A stretch of 64,000 nucleotides of DNA from Gammaproteobacteria bacterium UBA2965 (lineage in GTDB: Bacteria; Pseudomonadota; Gammaproteobacteria; Pseudomonadales; Azotimanducaceae). The stretch spans positions 401,633 to 465,632 of the forward strand of contig DEBD01000013.1 in the NCBI GenBank assembly GCA_002348385.1. Direction: 5' to 3'. Made by a program: the position numbers and the translations under genes. Positions 8,707 to 17,258 of the stretch are shown here, piece by piece. A model generated the notes under the pieces. The model was not told the DNA's origin and ran no database searches. It saw only the letters and a list, made by a program, of their open reading frames with translations. How positions within the stretch are numbered: the stretch's first letter is position 1; each line of letters begins with the position of its first letter.

Positions 8707-9144
8707 CTACTCATCGTGAAACGTCGAGGCCTCGTTGTTCCAATGCAGCTTGACGCGCCGGCGCGCGATCAACCACTCATCACCGCGCTTCTTGAAGTGG
8801 TCGATATAGGTTCCCATGTGATCGGGGCCGAATTTGGTGAACACGATGAAATACGTCCAGCAGTGGGCCTCGGTGTCGGAGGCAAACTCGATTCGACACG
8901 TGGTTAGGTTGTGCCGCACGAAGCCAACGCCCTTTTCGGGACTGCTGGCCCGCTTGGCCACTCCTTCACCCAATCCGTCGATGATGGCCTGCCGACCTTG
9001 AAATTCGCCATTGGCGCTTTCGAGCACCCCGTCTTCGAAAAACGCAGATGCCAGGCCCTCCAGCCGGCCCCGGTCTCCCTCGGTGTTGTATACGGACATG
9101 GTGTGTTTGATCGCCTCTCGCGCCAGTGCCTGCTCAGGGGTCAT
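8707..9144 (-). CDS. SnoaL/NTF2-like protein
   Basis: A 145-residue protein of the cone-shaped NTF2-like fold. The N-terminal helix (MTPEQALAREAIKHTMSVYNTEGDRGRLEGLASAF is the region) is followed by FFEDGVLES, FQGRQAIIDGL, HNLTTCRIEF and WLIARRRVKL, the usual order of a SnoaL_4-type domain. The ATG at 9144 is preferred over a start at 9177 because GGAGG lies just before it. Such proteins act as steroid isomerase-, dehydratase- or hydrolase-like enzymes; the exact role cannot be read from the sequence. It is divergent from the isochorismatase-like gene. Confidence 0.8.
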   Translation of the reverse strand: MTPEQALAREAIKHTMSVYNTEGDRGRLEGLASAFFEDGVLESANGEFQGRQAIIDGLGEGVAKRASSPEKGVGFVRHNLTTCRIEFASDTEAHCWTYFIVFTKFGPDHMGTYIDHFKKRGDEWLIARRRVKLHWNNEASTFHDE

Positions 9145-9317
9145 GGTTCCTCCCACCCCATCACCGCGACGGTTCACCGCGCCCTCAGGGGAAATTGTTC
9201 TTCACTCCAAAGGCTACCCAATGACCAATTGAGCAGCAAATGGGAAGGTCACCACCAGCGCGACAGATCTGCCGATCAACCCATGTGCTATCCTGCGCGG
9301 CCGCTGGGGAGATTGCC

Positions 9318-9941
9318 ATGCCATTCGACGTTACGCCGCTGATTCAACCGGGACACACCGCACTGCTGACTAACGAGGTGCAGTCGAGCGTTGTGCACGG
9401 CGAAGGCGATCTGGCGAATAACGCTCGGAAGATTCTCGGGAACATCGTGACCTTGGCGAATGCGGCCCGCACGGCGGGCGTGCCCGTGGTTCATGCGGTG
9501 AAGCTGTTCCGACGCGATGGAGTGGCACGCAATCGCAACATCGTACTGTACCAGCTACGCGGAGAGCTCCCCGACGACGGCGCTCCGCCAGAACCCGATA
9601 GCCGATATCAGGAAGGCGCCCAAGTGGTCCCCGAACTGGGTCCCGACGAGCGCGACCTGGTGATGACGCGTCTGCATGGAATGGGCGCGGTACACGATAG
9701 CGGAATCGACCCGGTCCTGCGTACGCTCGGCGTGAGCACCGTGGTACTCGTGGGGGTGTCACTGAACGTAGGCATACCGAATAGCGTGATGGACCTTGTC
9801 AATCGCGGCTTCGATGTAGTGGTGCCTTCCGATGCCGTGGCGGGAACGCCTGCGGAATACCAGGATCAAATCATGCGCTACACCATCAGAAACCTGGCGC
9901 GAGTGGTCCCCACACAGACCATCGTGCAGGCATGGCAATAG
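9318..9941 (+). CDS. Isochorismatase-fold (cysteine hydrolase-like) protein with altered triad
   Basis: A 207-residue protein. The fold is recognisable from TALLTNEVQ near the N-terminus, the central ERDLVMTRLHGMGAV, and GVSLNVGIPNSVMDLVNRGFDVVVPSDA. The family uses an Asp-Lys-Cys triad. Here the Asp position is Glu20 (TNEVQ for the usual xxDMQ), the Lys region reads TRLHG without lysine, and the nucleophile position is Gly152 (NVG for NVC). PhzD also has Gly for Cys but keeps Asp and Lys. The start at 9318 follows a GGGGAGA ribosome binding site; an upstream start at 9240 is unlikely. Confidence 0.8.
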   Translation: MPFDVTPLIQPGHTALLTNEVQSSVVHGEGDLANNARKILGNIVTLANAARTAGVPVVHAVKLFRRDGVARNRNIVLYQLRGELPDDGAPPEPDSRYQEGAQVVPELGPDERDLVMTRLHGMGAVHDSGIDPVLRTLGVSTVVLVGVSLNVGIPNSVMDLVNRGFDVVVPSDAVAGTPAEYQDQIMRYTIRNLARVVPTQTIVQAWQ

Positions 9942-9945
9942 CGCG

Positions 9946-10725
9946 CTAGTGCTTGTACTCCGAACCGCCGGCCACTGACACAACGCTTCCTGACGTAAAA
10001 CTCGACGCGTTGGACGCCAGAAACAAGGCGGCTCCAACTACCTCGTGCGGCTCTCCGAGCCTCTGCAAGACGTGCTTCTCTTCCGCTCGCGCCTGTGCGG
10101 CTTCCAGATCCCACGCCTTGGAGATGTCGGTGAGGAACGGACCCGGCATCAGGCAGTTCACCCGGACGTTGGGAGCGAACGCCCACGCAAATCCCGTAGT
10201 CATGGCGTGCAGTCCCGCCTTGGCAGCCGCGTACGGAATGATATTCGGAGTGGGCGCCATGGCGCCGCCGCTGGACACAAAAATGATGGAGCCTCCATCT
10301 CCTTCTGCCATACGCGTGCCTATCAGGGACGTCAGCCGGAAGTGGCCCTTCATGTTCACCGACATTACTTTGTCGTAAAGCGCTTCTGTTACGTCCGTGA
10401 CGTGTTCGTATATGGGCGACATACCAGCGTTGTTCACCAGCACGTCGACGTGGCCGAACTCCTCGTAAGCTGCACGCACCAGGCGCTCCATATCATCCCA
10501 ATTGCCCGTATGTGCTTGCATCGGCAAGGCGCGCCGGCCAGTGGTGGATTCAACTTCTGCGGCCAGCGCCTCGCAACTCTCCAGCTTGCGACTGGCGATG
10601 ATGACGTCAGCACCCGCTTTGGCGAAAGCCAGCACCATCTCCTTACCAAGCCCTCGGCTGCCGCCGGTCACCAGAGCAACCTTGCCACTCATGTCGAATA
10701 CGCTCGCTATGGCGCGCTCGTCCAT
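9946..10725 (-). CDS. Short-chain dehydrogenase/reductase
   Basis: A 259-residue classical SDR. The cofactor motif TGGSRGLG is at residues 20-27, VNNAG follows in the middle, and the active site shows a serine in FVSSGGA and YAAAK. The end GSVVSVAGGSEYKH is typical. It likely oxidises a hydroxyl of the substrate or a 3-hydroxyacyl-CoA with NAD(P). It lies 30 bases downstream of the ACAD gene transcribed in the same direction, so the two probably form an operon, and it is convergent with the isochorismatase-like gene, 4 bases apart. Confidence 0.88.
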   Translation of the reverse strand: MDERAIASVFDMSGKVALVTGGSRGLGKEMVLAFAKAGADVIIASRKLESCEALAAEVESTTGRRALPMQAHTGNWDDMERLVRAAYEEFGHVDVLVNNAGMSPIYEHVTDVTEALYDKVMSVNMKGHFRLTSLIGTRMAEGDGGSIIFVSSGGAMAPTPNIIPYAAAKAGLHAMTTGFAWAFAPNVRVNCLMPGPFLTDISKAWDLEAAQARAEEKHVLQRLGEPHEVVGAALFLASNASSFTSGSVVSVAGGSEYKH

Positions 10726-10755
10726 ATCCTCATCCCTCTCGCTATTCAGTGCACG

Positions 10756-11982
10756 TTAGTAGAACAGGTCTCCCCCACAAGCGGCGGCCGTCGTACCGGA
10801 CGCTTCGAAGGCTTTCACCACGTTTCGTCCTACTCGCCACTTGTGCACCTCGTCGGGGCCGTCCACCAGTCGCTGAGCGCGTATTCCCGTGTACCACTCC
10901 GCAAGTGGCGTATCGTGTGTGTAGCCCAACGCACCGTGCAGCTGCAGGGCAGTGTCCACCACCTTGTGAACCATATGCGGCAGGAATATCTTGGCGATAG
11001 AGTTCTCCTGCCGCAGGTCCATGCCTTTCTCCATTTTGAACGCAAGGTGCAGCACCATGAGCCGCGCTTTGTATATTTCCGCCGCGCACTCGGCCAGCAT
11101 GAACTGAATGCCCTGCCGGTCCGCCACCGGCTGGCCAAAGGTTACCCTTTGAGTCGCGTGCTCTACCGCCAGGTCCAACGCCTTCTGAGCCAACCCAATA
11201 TTGCGCATGCCGTGGCGCAACCGTCCGTAGCCAAGCCGGTGCTGCCCGAGAGCGAATCCCTGGCCAGGCTCGCCGAGAATGGCGTCCGCCGGTAGCACCA
11301 AATTGTCGATCTTGACCTCGCAGTGACCGCCAAATTCCTCATAGTGCTTCTCGTCACGACCCATAGTGGGAATATTGCGAACGATCTCGTAAGCCGGATT
11401 AGGCAGGTCTACCAGAAACCCGCTGAACTGCTCATGCCGTGGGTTTTCAGGATTCGTCTTTGCGAGCACCAGGGCAAAGTCGGCGATGTTACCCAGACTG
11501 GTAAACCACTTCTCACCGTTGAGCACCCAACTGTCTCCATCTCGTACTGCCGTGGTCTGCAGCCCAGTAGCGTCTCCACCAGCTGCCCGCTCGGTCATGG
11601 AGTAGCACACGCGCGCATCCCCGTTCACCAGGGGAATGAGGTACTTCTCCTTCTGCGCCTGGGTGCCGTAGCGTGCAATCGTGAGCATGGTTGCGTCGTC
11701 AGACCCCTGGGTGTTCACCGCCAGATCACCGAGTGGGCTGCCGCCCAGCTCATACTGAACTACCGCCATTCCCAACGGACCCAAGCCCAGGCCGCCCCAT
11801 TCTTCGGGCATGTGCGGACACCAAAGCGCGTCCGCCTTGGCCTGGGCATGGAGTTCTTTGAGAATCTCCTTGAGCGGCCGAGTCCGCACCTGAGCTTCGG
11901 CAGGCACGCAGTAGTCCTCGACAAACTTGCGATAGCGCAAGCCCAGCTGCTTGTATTCCTCGGGAATCTCGAAATCGATCAT
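10756..11982 (-). CDS. Acyl-CoA dehydrogenase, ACAD11/LvaC-like
   Basis: A 408-residue ACAD of a different branch from the four at 2.6-8.5 kb. The beta-domain motif is CYSMTERAAGGDATGLQT (about residues 126-143) and NGEKWFTS follows. The C-terminal active loop is RLVDGPDEVHKWRVGRNV, with the acidic residue typical of ACADs related to human ACAD10/11. Those enzymes and bacterial LvaC work with APH-like kinases on 4-hydroxyacyl-CoAs; three such kinase genes lie elsewhere in the window. It precedes the SDR gene at 9946-10725 in the same transcription unit. Confidence 0.88.
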   Translation of the reverse strand: MIDFEIPEEYKQLGLRYRKFVEDYCVPAEAQVRTRPLKEILKELHAQAKADALWCPHMPEEWGGLGLGPLGMAVVQYELGGSPLGDLAVNTQGSDDATMLTIARYGTQAQKEKYLIPLVNGDARVCYSMTERAAGGDATGLQTTAVRDGDSWVLNGEKWFTSLGNIADFALVLAKTNPENPRHEQFSGFLVDLPNPAYEIVRNIPTMGRDEKHYEEFGGHCEVKIDNLVLPADAILGEPGQGFALGQHRLGYGRLRHGMRNIGLAQKALDLAVEHATQRVTFGQPVADRQGIQFMLAECAAEIYKARLMVLHLAFKMEKGMDLRQENSIAKIFLPHMVHKVVDTALQLHGALGYTHDTPLAEWYTGIRAQRLVDGPDEVHKWRVGRNVVKAFEASGTTAAACGGDLFY

Positions 11983-12079
11983 TTTTACCCCTTTTTATCC
12001 CTCGCCAGCCGCCCCGAATACCACATCCGGGCTGGCAACGCCACGACTGGCGAATGGGCAAGGCACCGGGAAGGTCGGG

Positions 12080-12826
12080 CTAGCGCCCCACCATCGAGCG
12101 AGAATCTGCGGCTGTGTGCTGCATGTCGGCTGCAACCCAGTCTTTGAGCATTTCCGAGCGTTCGATGAATCGCTCCAGCGCGGCGGCCCGATCCTGCGCC
12201 AGCAGCGCGCTGATCCCCCCGATGGTTTTCTCTTTCCAGAGTTCCACCCGTTCAGGGTGTCCCGCATAAAGCTTCACGGTGGACTGTTCGGCGCCGAATT
12301 GATTGAACATAGTCAGGCACAACTCGATGGCCGGGTTCCCGCTCAGCTCTCCGATGGTCTGCTCCAGTTCGGCTTCGACCAGCATCAGCTCCGCCGCCGG
12401 GTGGTTCTGACCATCGAGGTCGACGAGCTTGTTGCGCAGCATAGTCAGCCTGCTACGGGCAGCTTCATTCGCACTTTCCGCAGCGAGCCCAATACCCATC
12501 CGGAAAACGCCTGCCGATGCTTCGAGCACATCCTCCACAGAGGTATGCCTGGCATTGAGATAAGCGGCTACCGCACGGCTTACCGTCTGCAGGGTCGGGC
12601 GCCGCGCAAAAAAGCCACCGCCGACACCCCGCTTGATGTTGAGCACCTGTTCGTGAGCCAGCAGGCGAGCAGCCTGACGGAAGGTGGGACGGCTGACTCC
12701 CAACGCGTTCAGGAGTTCTTCCTCAGAACCGAGAAACGCTCCATCTTCCTTAGCCAGGGCCATTTTTCGCAGCTTCACGGCTGCCTGGAACGCTACTGAG
12801 GTTGCTTCGTTAGTAATTTGATGCAT
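12080..12826 (-). CDS. FadR-family GntR transcriptional regulator
   Basis: A 248-residue regulator. The winged helix-turn-helix is at about residues 32-75 (SEEELLNALGVSRPTFRQAARLL, then a GVGGGFFARRP wing), followed by an all-helical FCD-type ligand domain. I prefer the ATG at 12826 because GAGG sits six bases before it; the frame is open to 12892. It is divergent from the 3-alpha-HSD-like gene and a degenerate copy of the shared operator lies between them at 12944-12956. Acyl-CoA or a pathway acid is a plausible effector by family analogy. Confidence 0.88.
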   Translation of the reverse strand: MHQITNEATSVAFQAAVKLRKMALAKEDGAFLGSEEELLNALGVSRPTFRQAARLLAHEQVLNIKRGVGGGFFARRPTLQTVSRAVAAYLNARHTSVEDVLEASAGVFRMGIGLAAESANEAARSRLTMLRNKLVDLDGQNHPAAELMLVEAELEQTIGELSGNPAIELCLTMFNQFGAEQSTVKLYAGHPERVELWKEKTIGGISALLAQDRAAALERFIERSEMLKDWVAADMQHTAADSRSMVGR

Positions 12827-12943
12827 CAACATCCTCATGCCAATCGGGACGCTCGGCATGATATGCCAGGCTACACAGCGAAATGCAAACACTCACAATA
12901 GCCCCCTCGCACCTTTGCGCTTGCCCGTGATTGCGAGCTGTAG

Positions 12944-12956
12944 TCTACTTCGTTAG
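12944..12956. promoter_or_regulatory. Candidate operator, degenerate copy of the shared palindrome
   Basis: TCTACTTCGTTAG fits the right half (GTTAG) of the TAAC-N3-GTTA motif seen at five other promoters, with a weakened left half. It sits 26 bases before the SDR start and between divergent regulator and SDR genes, where an operator is expected. GTTAAC (12960-12965 region) follows. Confidence 0.35.
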
Positions 12957-12982
12957 ACACGTTAACGCTTTTGGAAACCGCA

Positions 12983-13804
12983 ATGACCGACAACTACTTG
13001 GGCTACGCAGGCAAGCACGTACTGGTGGTCGGCGCCGCTACCGGCATGGGAGAGGCGGCCGCGCAACAGCTGAAAGCACAGGGCGCGCGCGTGTCCGTTA
13101 TGGATGTGGCCGACATCAACTATGAAGCCGACGCGATCATCAAGGTGGATCTGCGCGACATGGCCAGCGTAGACGACGCTATCGGCCAGCTAGACGGCAG
13201 CGTGGATGCGGTGTTCGTCTGTGCCGGTGTTGCCGACGGCACGCCGGGAATCATGGTCATCAACTTCACCTCACAGCGGCACCTGGTCGAGGCGCTCATC
13301 GCCAACGGCCAACTGGGAAGCGGCGGCTCCATCGTGATGATCTCTTCCATGGCCGGGTTGCCCTGGCTGCAGAACCTCGCCGCGGTAACCAGCTTTCTCG
13401 ACACTCCCGACTGGGATAGCGCAGTGGCATGGATCGACAGTCACAACGACACTGACAACTACAGCTTCAGCAAGATGGCCATGAGCGCCTACGTAGCACG
13501 CCAGGCCTTCCCCCTGCTCAAGCAGGGAATCCGCATTAACGCCATTCAACCCGGCCCTACGGACACCCCGCTCGCACGGGCCAACGCCGATATCTGGCTT
13601 GCCTTCGGCCAGGACTATCGAGACGCCGCCGGAGTGGCAACGCTGACGCCCGATCAGATGGCATCCACGCTGCTGTTCCTGGGTAGTCAAGCGGCGAGCG
13701 GTATCAACGGTGTCAATCTGGTGATCGACCAGGGTCAAGCCGGGGCCGGCGCCACCGACGTATTCGAGTCTGCACCCATCAAGGCGATGCTTGGAATCAG
13801 CTGA
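12983..13804 (+). CDS. SDR similar to 3-alpha-hydroxysteroid dehydrogenase/carbonyl reductase
   Basis: A 273-residue SDR. The cofactor loop GAATGMG is at residues 17-23, VFVCAGVAD replaces the classical NNAG, the catalytic serine is in VMISSMAG, and YSFSK is the YxxxK motif. The unusual layout, with VCAG, a long insert before YxxxK and INAIQPGPTDTPL after it, resembles Comamonas 3-alpha-HSD/CR. That suggests, without proving, a steroid or polycyclic alcohol substrate. The ATG at 12983 is preferred over a TTG at 12971. It ends 2 bases before the convergent DUF35 gene. Confidence 0.85.
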   Translation: MTDNYLGYAGKHVLVVGAATGMGEAAAQQLKAQGARVSVMDVADINYEADAIIKVDLRDMASVDDAIGQLDGSVDAVFVCAGVADGTPGIMVINFTSQRHLVEALIANGQLGSGGSIVMISSMAGLPWLQNLAAVTSFLDTPDWDSAVAWIDSHNDTDNYSFSKMAMSAYVARQAFPLLKQGIRINAIQPGPTDTPLARANADIWLAFGQDYRDAAGVATLTPDQMASTLLFLGSQAASGINGVNLVIDQGQAGAGATDVFESAPIKAMLGIS

Positions 13805-13806
13805 GA

Positions 13807-14247
13807 TCAGTCATCGGGCTCAAATAGCGGTACGAATATCTCTCCGTGCTGTTCGAACAATACGCGAACACGCATACCTATATGCACATCCTCGATGGGG
13901 CAATTGACAATGTTGGTCGGGAGTCGCAGATGCCGCTGCTCATTCAGCTCCACGATGGCGATGACATACGGCACCGGCACCTCCGGACGATACGCCTGGT
14001 GATTCACGGTGTACGAAAACACGACGCCCTTGCCGCTGACGGGCTCCGGCGCGTAATCCCCCGCGTCCCCTTCCAACACCTCCGGGGGATGCACCAACAA
14101 GCCCGTGTTGCGGTCGCGCAGCATGATGAGCTTGTCTTCGGCACCGCCCGTCCAGTACGGCCGGTTCAAGTCGTCGAGTTCGGGAAGCATTCTGGAAGCC
14201 GGAGCGTTAGGCATCGATCGGTCACCATGGAAACTAGCGCGTGTCAT
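13807..14247 (-). CDS. DUF35/OB-fold protein without its zinc ribbon
   Basis: A 146-residue acyl-CoA-associated OB-fold protein. The family order is visible: LPELDDLNRPYW helix, then GKGVVFSYTVNHQAYRPEVPVPYVIAIVEL and IGMRVRVLFEQHGEIFVPLFEP. The two CxxC pairs of the rubredoxin-like ribbon are gone: the region reads LIMLRDRNTGLLVHPPEVLEGDAG with no cysteine, and only one Cys exists in the whole protein. An ATG at 14214 (MPNAPASRM) is an alternative start. It is divergent from the thiolase-like gene at 14310 and is its likely partner, as DUF35 proteins complex with thiolase-fold aldolases. Confidence 0.8.
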   Translation of the reverse strand: MTRASFHGDRSMPNAPASRMLPELDDLNRPYWTGGAEDKLIMLRDRNTGLLVHPPEVLEGDAGDYAPEPVSGKGVVFSYTVNHQAYRPEVPVPYVIAIVELNEQRHLRLPTNIVNCPIEDVHIGMRVRVLFEQHGEIFVPLFEPDD

Positions 14248-14309
14248 CGTATGCTACCCGGTAACAAATTCAAAACAGCGGCGCGTGCTGCGCTAGCAGG
14301 ACCTCAAAC

Positions 14310-15464
14310 ATGAGTACGTTTCCCGAAAAGCAGGCAATCATTTCCGGAATCGGTATCTCGCAGATCGGCCGTCGCACTGGCATTCCCGGCATCGACCTGA
14401 CCCGGGAGTCGAGCGATGCGGCCATCGCCGACGCCGGCCTCGAAGCTCACGACATCGACGGTATCGCCACCATGGGCGATACCCCGCTTGAGGAGGTTGC
14501 CGCCTCGCTGGCCATTGAGCCCGAGTTCACCGGGGGCGGCTTCGATACCGCCGGATTGCTCTCACCGCTGGCCTCAGCGTTCGTCGCCGTGGCCGAAGGC
14601 CGCGCGCGGCACGTGCTGGTATATCGCACTGTGCTGATGATGGGTGGCTCCATCATAGATCGCACGCCCGATCGCGAGGAGCGCAGCGGGCCGAACCTCA
14701 TGGCTGATTCGCCCACACTTCTGGCCAATCACGCTTACGCCGCACCCAACTGGCTCGGCATGCACTGCAATCGGCACATGCACCTGTACGGCACCACCAA
14801 GGAACAACTGGGCTGGCTGGCTGTGGAGAGCCGACGCAAAGCAGCACTCAATCCGCGCGCGGTTTATAAGGAGCCCTATACCCTCGAGGACTACATGAAC
14901 GCTCGGCCGGTATCATCTCCGTTCGGTCTATTCGACTGCGACGTGCCGGTGGACGGATCCATTGCGTTCGTGGTTTCCCATACCGACTACGCGAAAGATT
15001 GTCCCGGCAAACCGGTCCGAGTCGAAGCCATCGGTGGCTCACCGGGCAAGGGTGGCTGGTACGCCCGACCGGACTTCCCCAAGATGTGCTCCGTGGACGC
15101 GGCCGCCCAAATGTGGAGCCGTACCGACCTGAAGCCGAAAGACATCGAAACCGCTCAGCTATACGACGGCTTCACCTTCATTACTTTCGCCTGGCTCGAG
15201 GCACTGGGCCTGTGCGGCGATGGAGAATCGGGCCCCTTTATAGAAGGTGGCCAGCGCATTGCGCTCGATGGAGAGTTGCCGCTGAACACCTATGGCGGCC
15301 AGCTCTCAGCCGGACGTATGCATGGCTACTGGCTGGTCCACGAAGCCTGCGTGCAACTGCGGGGCGAGGGCGGCGCACGGCAGATACCCGAGCAACCTCG
15401 AGTGGCTGTCGCCGCATCGGGGGGCGGCCCGTTTGCAGGGTGCATGCTGCTTACTGGCGGATAA
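14310..15464 (+). CDS. Thiolase-fold protein without nucleophilic cysteine (SCP-x/Ltp2-like, putative aldolase)
   Basis: A 384-residue thiolase-superfamily protein. Where thiolases carry the acylated cysteine the sequence is GGGFDTAGLLSPLASAF (residues 75-91), with no Cys. YDGF (285-288) and NTYGG (326-330), typical of SCP-x-like members, are present. Ltp2-type steroid aldolases share this loss and cleave beta-hydroxy side chains by retro-aldol reaction with a DUF35 partner; the DUF35 gene is divergent, 62 bases away. Function as an aldolase is inference. Paralogues lie at 15558-16724 and 43417-44559. Confidence 0.85.
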   Translation: MSTFPEKQAIISGIGISQIGRRTGIPGIDLTRESSDAAIADAGLEAHDIDGIATMGDTPLEEVAASLAIEPEFTGGGFDTAGLLSPLASAFVAVAEGRARHVLVYRTVLMMGGSIIDRTPDREERSGPNLMADSPTLLANHAYAAPNWLGMHCNRHMHLYGTTKEQLGWLAVESRRKAALNPRAVYKEPYTLEDYMNARPVSSPFGLFDCDVPVDGSIAFVVSHTDYAKDCPGKPVRVEAIGGSPGKGGWYARPDFPKMCSVDAAAQMWSRTDLKPKDIETAQLYDGFTFITFAWLEALGLCGDGESGPFIEGGQRIALDGELPLNTYGGQLSAGRMHGYWLVHEACVQLRGEGGARQIPEQPRVAVAASGGGPFAGCMLLTGG

Positions 15465-15481
15465 GAGCGTGCTTTTCCAGG

Positions 15482-15558
15482 GCTGGGTTCGTGTCTTACC
15501 GGGGCTTGCGTGCCAAGCCGTCACGGAATGTTCATTTAGCCCCGTCTAGGAACCCAGC
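15482..15558. terminator. Nested inverted repeats between convergent thiolase-like genes
   Basis: GCTGGGTTC (15482-15490) pairs perfectly with GAACCCAGC (15550-15558), and a second perfect hairpin, GGCTTG (15503-15508) with CAAGCC (15514-15519), lies inside. The 93-base gap separates two converging genes, so a bidirectional terminator is plausible, although no U-run is present. Confidence 0.4.
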
Positions 15559-16724
15559 TAGTCCCCGACCATCAACACTGCTCCCGAAAACGGACCCACA
15601 GCATTCGCCCAAACCGATGTATTCGCATCTGGCACCTGGCGCGCACCGCATTGACCGCGAATCTGCCGGACAGACTCAATGCAGAAATTAGTCCCGTGGC
15701 GCCGTCCCACGTTACAGGCGCCACCATCAGTGTTCAGCGGCAGCTTGCCTCCAAGGCGGGTATTGCCCGCTTCGATGAAGGGGCCTGCCTCACCGGGCGC
15801 ACAGAATCCAAGGGCTTCGAGCCACTGAAACGTAATGATCGAAAAACCGTCGTAGAGCTGCGCGCAGTCCACATCTTTGGGTTCGAGATCGGTGCGCTCC
15901 CACAGCTGCTTAGCGGTGTGAAATGGCGCGCTCTCGAGCATGTCCTCGATCTCGAATGCCATATAGCCTTTCCCGGAATATGCCGCGGACTCGACAAACA
16001 CTGGTTTGTGCTGAAAGTCTCGCGCTCGTTCCTCGGTCGTGTAAATAACGGCCGAGCCGGAATCCACAGGATAGTCGCAGTCCAGTATCCGCAGCGGACT
16101 TGTTATGTATGGCATGGCGAGAAAGTCGTCCACCGTAAGCGGATCGCGAAAGATGGCATCCTCGTTGAGCGACGCGTGATAGCGCTGCGTCACTGCATGA
16201 TGGGCGAATTGCTCTTCGGTCGTGCCGTAGACGGCCATGTGGCGCTGCATCGGCATGGCAGCGATGGCCTGCAGCGGCAGCAGCTGACCGAAAGGCATGG
16301 TGAACTGGCTGTCTCCGGCCGCCGGGGTTTCGTCCTGCCCCTGTTCCAGGTCTGCACTGCTCAGTCGCTGGTTGATCACCCGGAACGTTATGCAGGTATG
16401 GCAAAACCCTGCACGGATGGCGGCGATGGCCTGCAGGGCGGTGCCGATATAGGCCGGGCCCGCACCATCGGAATACCATCCAACGGGTGCAAACCCCATC
16501 ATCTGAGCGATATCCAGGGCCTGCACCGACTCGACGCCGGGAGGTGCCGGACCGGAAACGGCCCAAAGCACCGCCACACCGTCGATGTCTTTCGGCGTCA
16601 TGCCGGCATCAGCCATGGCCGCCTTGGCGGCTTGAATGGCGAGCTCCCGGGAGTTCAGCCCAGTGCGGCGCCCGGTGGTGGAGTAGCCCACACCCACCGC
16701 TGCTACCCTCGGGGTTTGTCCCAT
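15558..16724 (-). CDS. Thiolase-fold protein without nucleophilic cysteine (SCP-x/Ltp2-like)
   Basis: A 388-residue paralogue of the preceding protein. The nucleophile region reads WYSDGAGPAYIGTAL (residues 83-97), again without Cys; YDGF is at 291-294 and NTDGG at 331-335. It follows the DUF35 gene on the same strand with two bases between them, the classical arrangement of DUF35 and thiolase-like partners. It probably acts in a two-protein complex on a CoA-linked side chain; thiolysis by the standard mechanism is excluded if the Cys is truly absent. Confidence 0.87.
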   Translation of the reverse strand: MGQTPRVAAVGVGYSTTGRRTGLNSRELAIQAAKAAMADAGMTPKDIDGVAVLWAVSGPAPPGVESVQALDIAQMMGFAPVGWYSDGAGPAYIGTALQAIAAIRAGFCHTCITFRVINQRLSSADLEQGQDETPAAGDSQFTMPFGQLLPLQAIAAMPMQRHMAVYGTTEEQFAHHAVTQRYHASLNEDAIFRDPLTVDDFLAMPYITSPLRILDCDYPVDSGSAVIYTTEERARDFQHKPVFVESAAYSGKGYMAFEIEDMLESAPFHTAKQLWERTDLEPKDVDCAQLYDGFSIITFQWLEALGFCAPGEAGPFIEAGNTRLGGKLPLNTDGGACNVGRRHGTNFCIESVRQIRGQCGARQVPDANTSVWANAVGPFSGAVLMVGD

Positions 16725-16726
16725 GT

Positions 16727-17149
16727 CTAGCTCCCTACCGGTTTAAAAAAAGGCAGCGTCAATTCTGCTGCCACTTGGCGAAAGGTCACTTCCACCGGCA
16801 TGCCGATCTCAAGCGCATCGTGCTCACACTCCACGATGTTGGTTAGCATCTTCAGATCTGGCTGCTCGGGCAGCTCTACGCTTGCGAGCACGTAGGGCAC
16901 CTTGTCAACCCAGAACGGATGCCACGGCTTCATGGTGATGGTATAGCTGTACAGAGTAGCGTTGCCCGAGACCTCCTCGGGTGCCAGGTCCTCCGACAGA
17001 CAGCGCTCGCAAACCGGGCGTGGATAGTGAACGAAGTGTCCACAACTTTGACAACGCAGTATCAGGAGTTTGTGCGCCCGGGTACCTTCCCAAAAAAACT
17101 CGGTCAGTGGGTTGGCCACCGGCAATGGCGGCGCGACGGATGTGTCCAT
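16727..17149 (-). CDS. DUF35 zinc-ribbon/OB-fold protein
   Basis: A 140-residue protein with an intact rubredoxin-like ribbon, CQSC (33-36) and CERC (47-50), followed by the OB fold (GNATLYSYTITMKPWHPFWVDKVPYVLASVEL). It is the partner of the thiolase-like protein encoded directly downstream. A well-formed sigma70-like promoter and a copy of the shared operator precede it at 17179-17225. In the Ltp2 complex the DUF35 domain is required for aldolase assembly; the same role is inferred here. Confidence 0.87.
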   Translation of the reverse strand: MDTSVAPPLPVANPLTEFFWEGTRAHKLLILRCQSCGHFVHYPRPVCERCLSEDLAPEEVSGNATLYSYTITMKPWHPFWVDKVPYVLASVELPEQPDLKMLTNIVECEHDALEIGMPVEVTFRQVAAELTLPFFKPVGS

Positions 17150-17178
17150 GAGCTCCCAATAGGTAAGGTCGTCGGCGG

Positions 17179-17207
17179 ATTAAAGAGCAAAGTCCCGATT
17201 CAGTCAA
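17179..17207 (-). promoter_or_regulatory. Sigma70-like promoter for the DUF35/thiolase operon
   Basis: On the minus strand TTGACT (17207-17202) and TTTAAT (17184-17179) are separated by exactly 17 bases, upstream of the DUF35 start at 17149. The operator palindrome ends 5 bases upstream of the -35 box. Confidence 0.6.
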
Positions 17208-17212
17208 AAAGG

Positions 17213-17225
17213 ATAACCTAGTTAA
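17213..17225. promoter_or_regulatory. Shared operator palindrome, copy between DUF35 and HIBDH-like genes
   Basis: ATAACCTAGTTAA contains TAAC-CTA-GTTA, a perfect inverted repeat with 3-base centre. It lies in the 109-base divergent region and could control both directions. The same TAAC-N3-GTTA core recurs at 27041, 33197 and, with changes, 34345, 46866 and 12944. Confidence 0.6.
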
Positions 17226-17258
17226 ACGATCCCCGACCGGGATACACTTGCTCGCACG

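Noticed and set aside
9281..9294. TGCTATCCT upstream of the isochorismatase-like gene as extended -10, also seen at 132-140 before the transporter
   Set aside because: Two occurrences and no matching -35 box; not enough to call promoters.
10045..11295. 416-codon plus-strand frame opposite the SDR and ACAD genes
   Set aside because: It is His/Arg-rich and domainless, and both minus-strand genes are well supported.
15651..16730. 359-codon plus-strand frame opposite the thiolase-like gene
   Set aside because: Shadow of a family-defined minus-strand gene; no ribosome binding site or motif.
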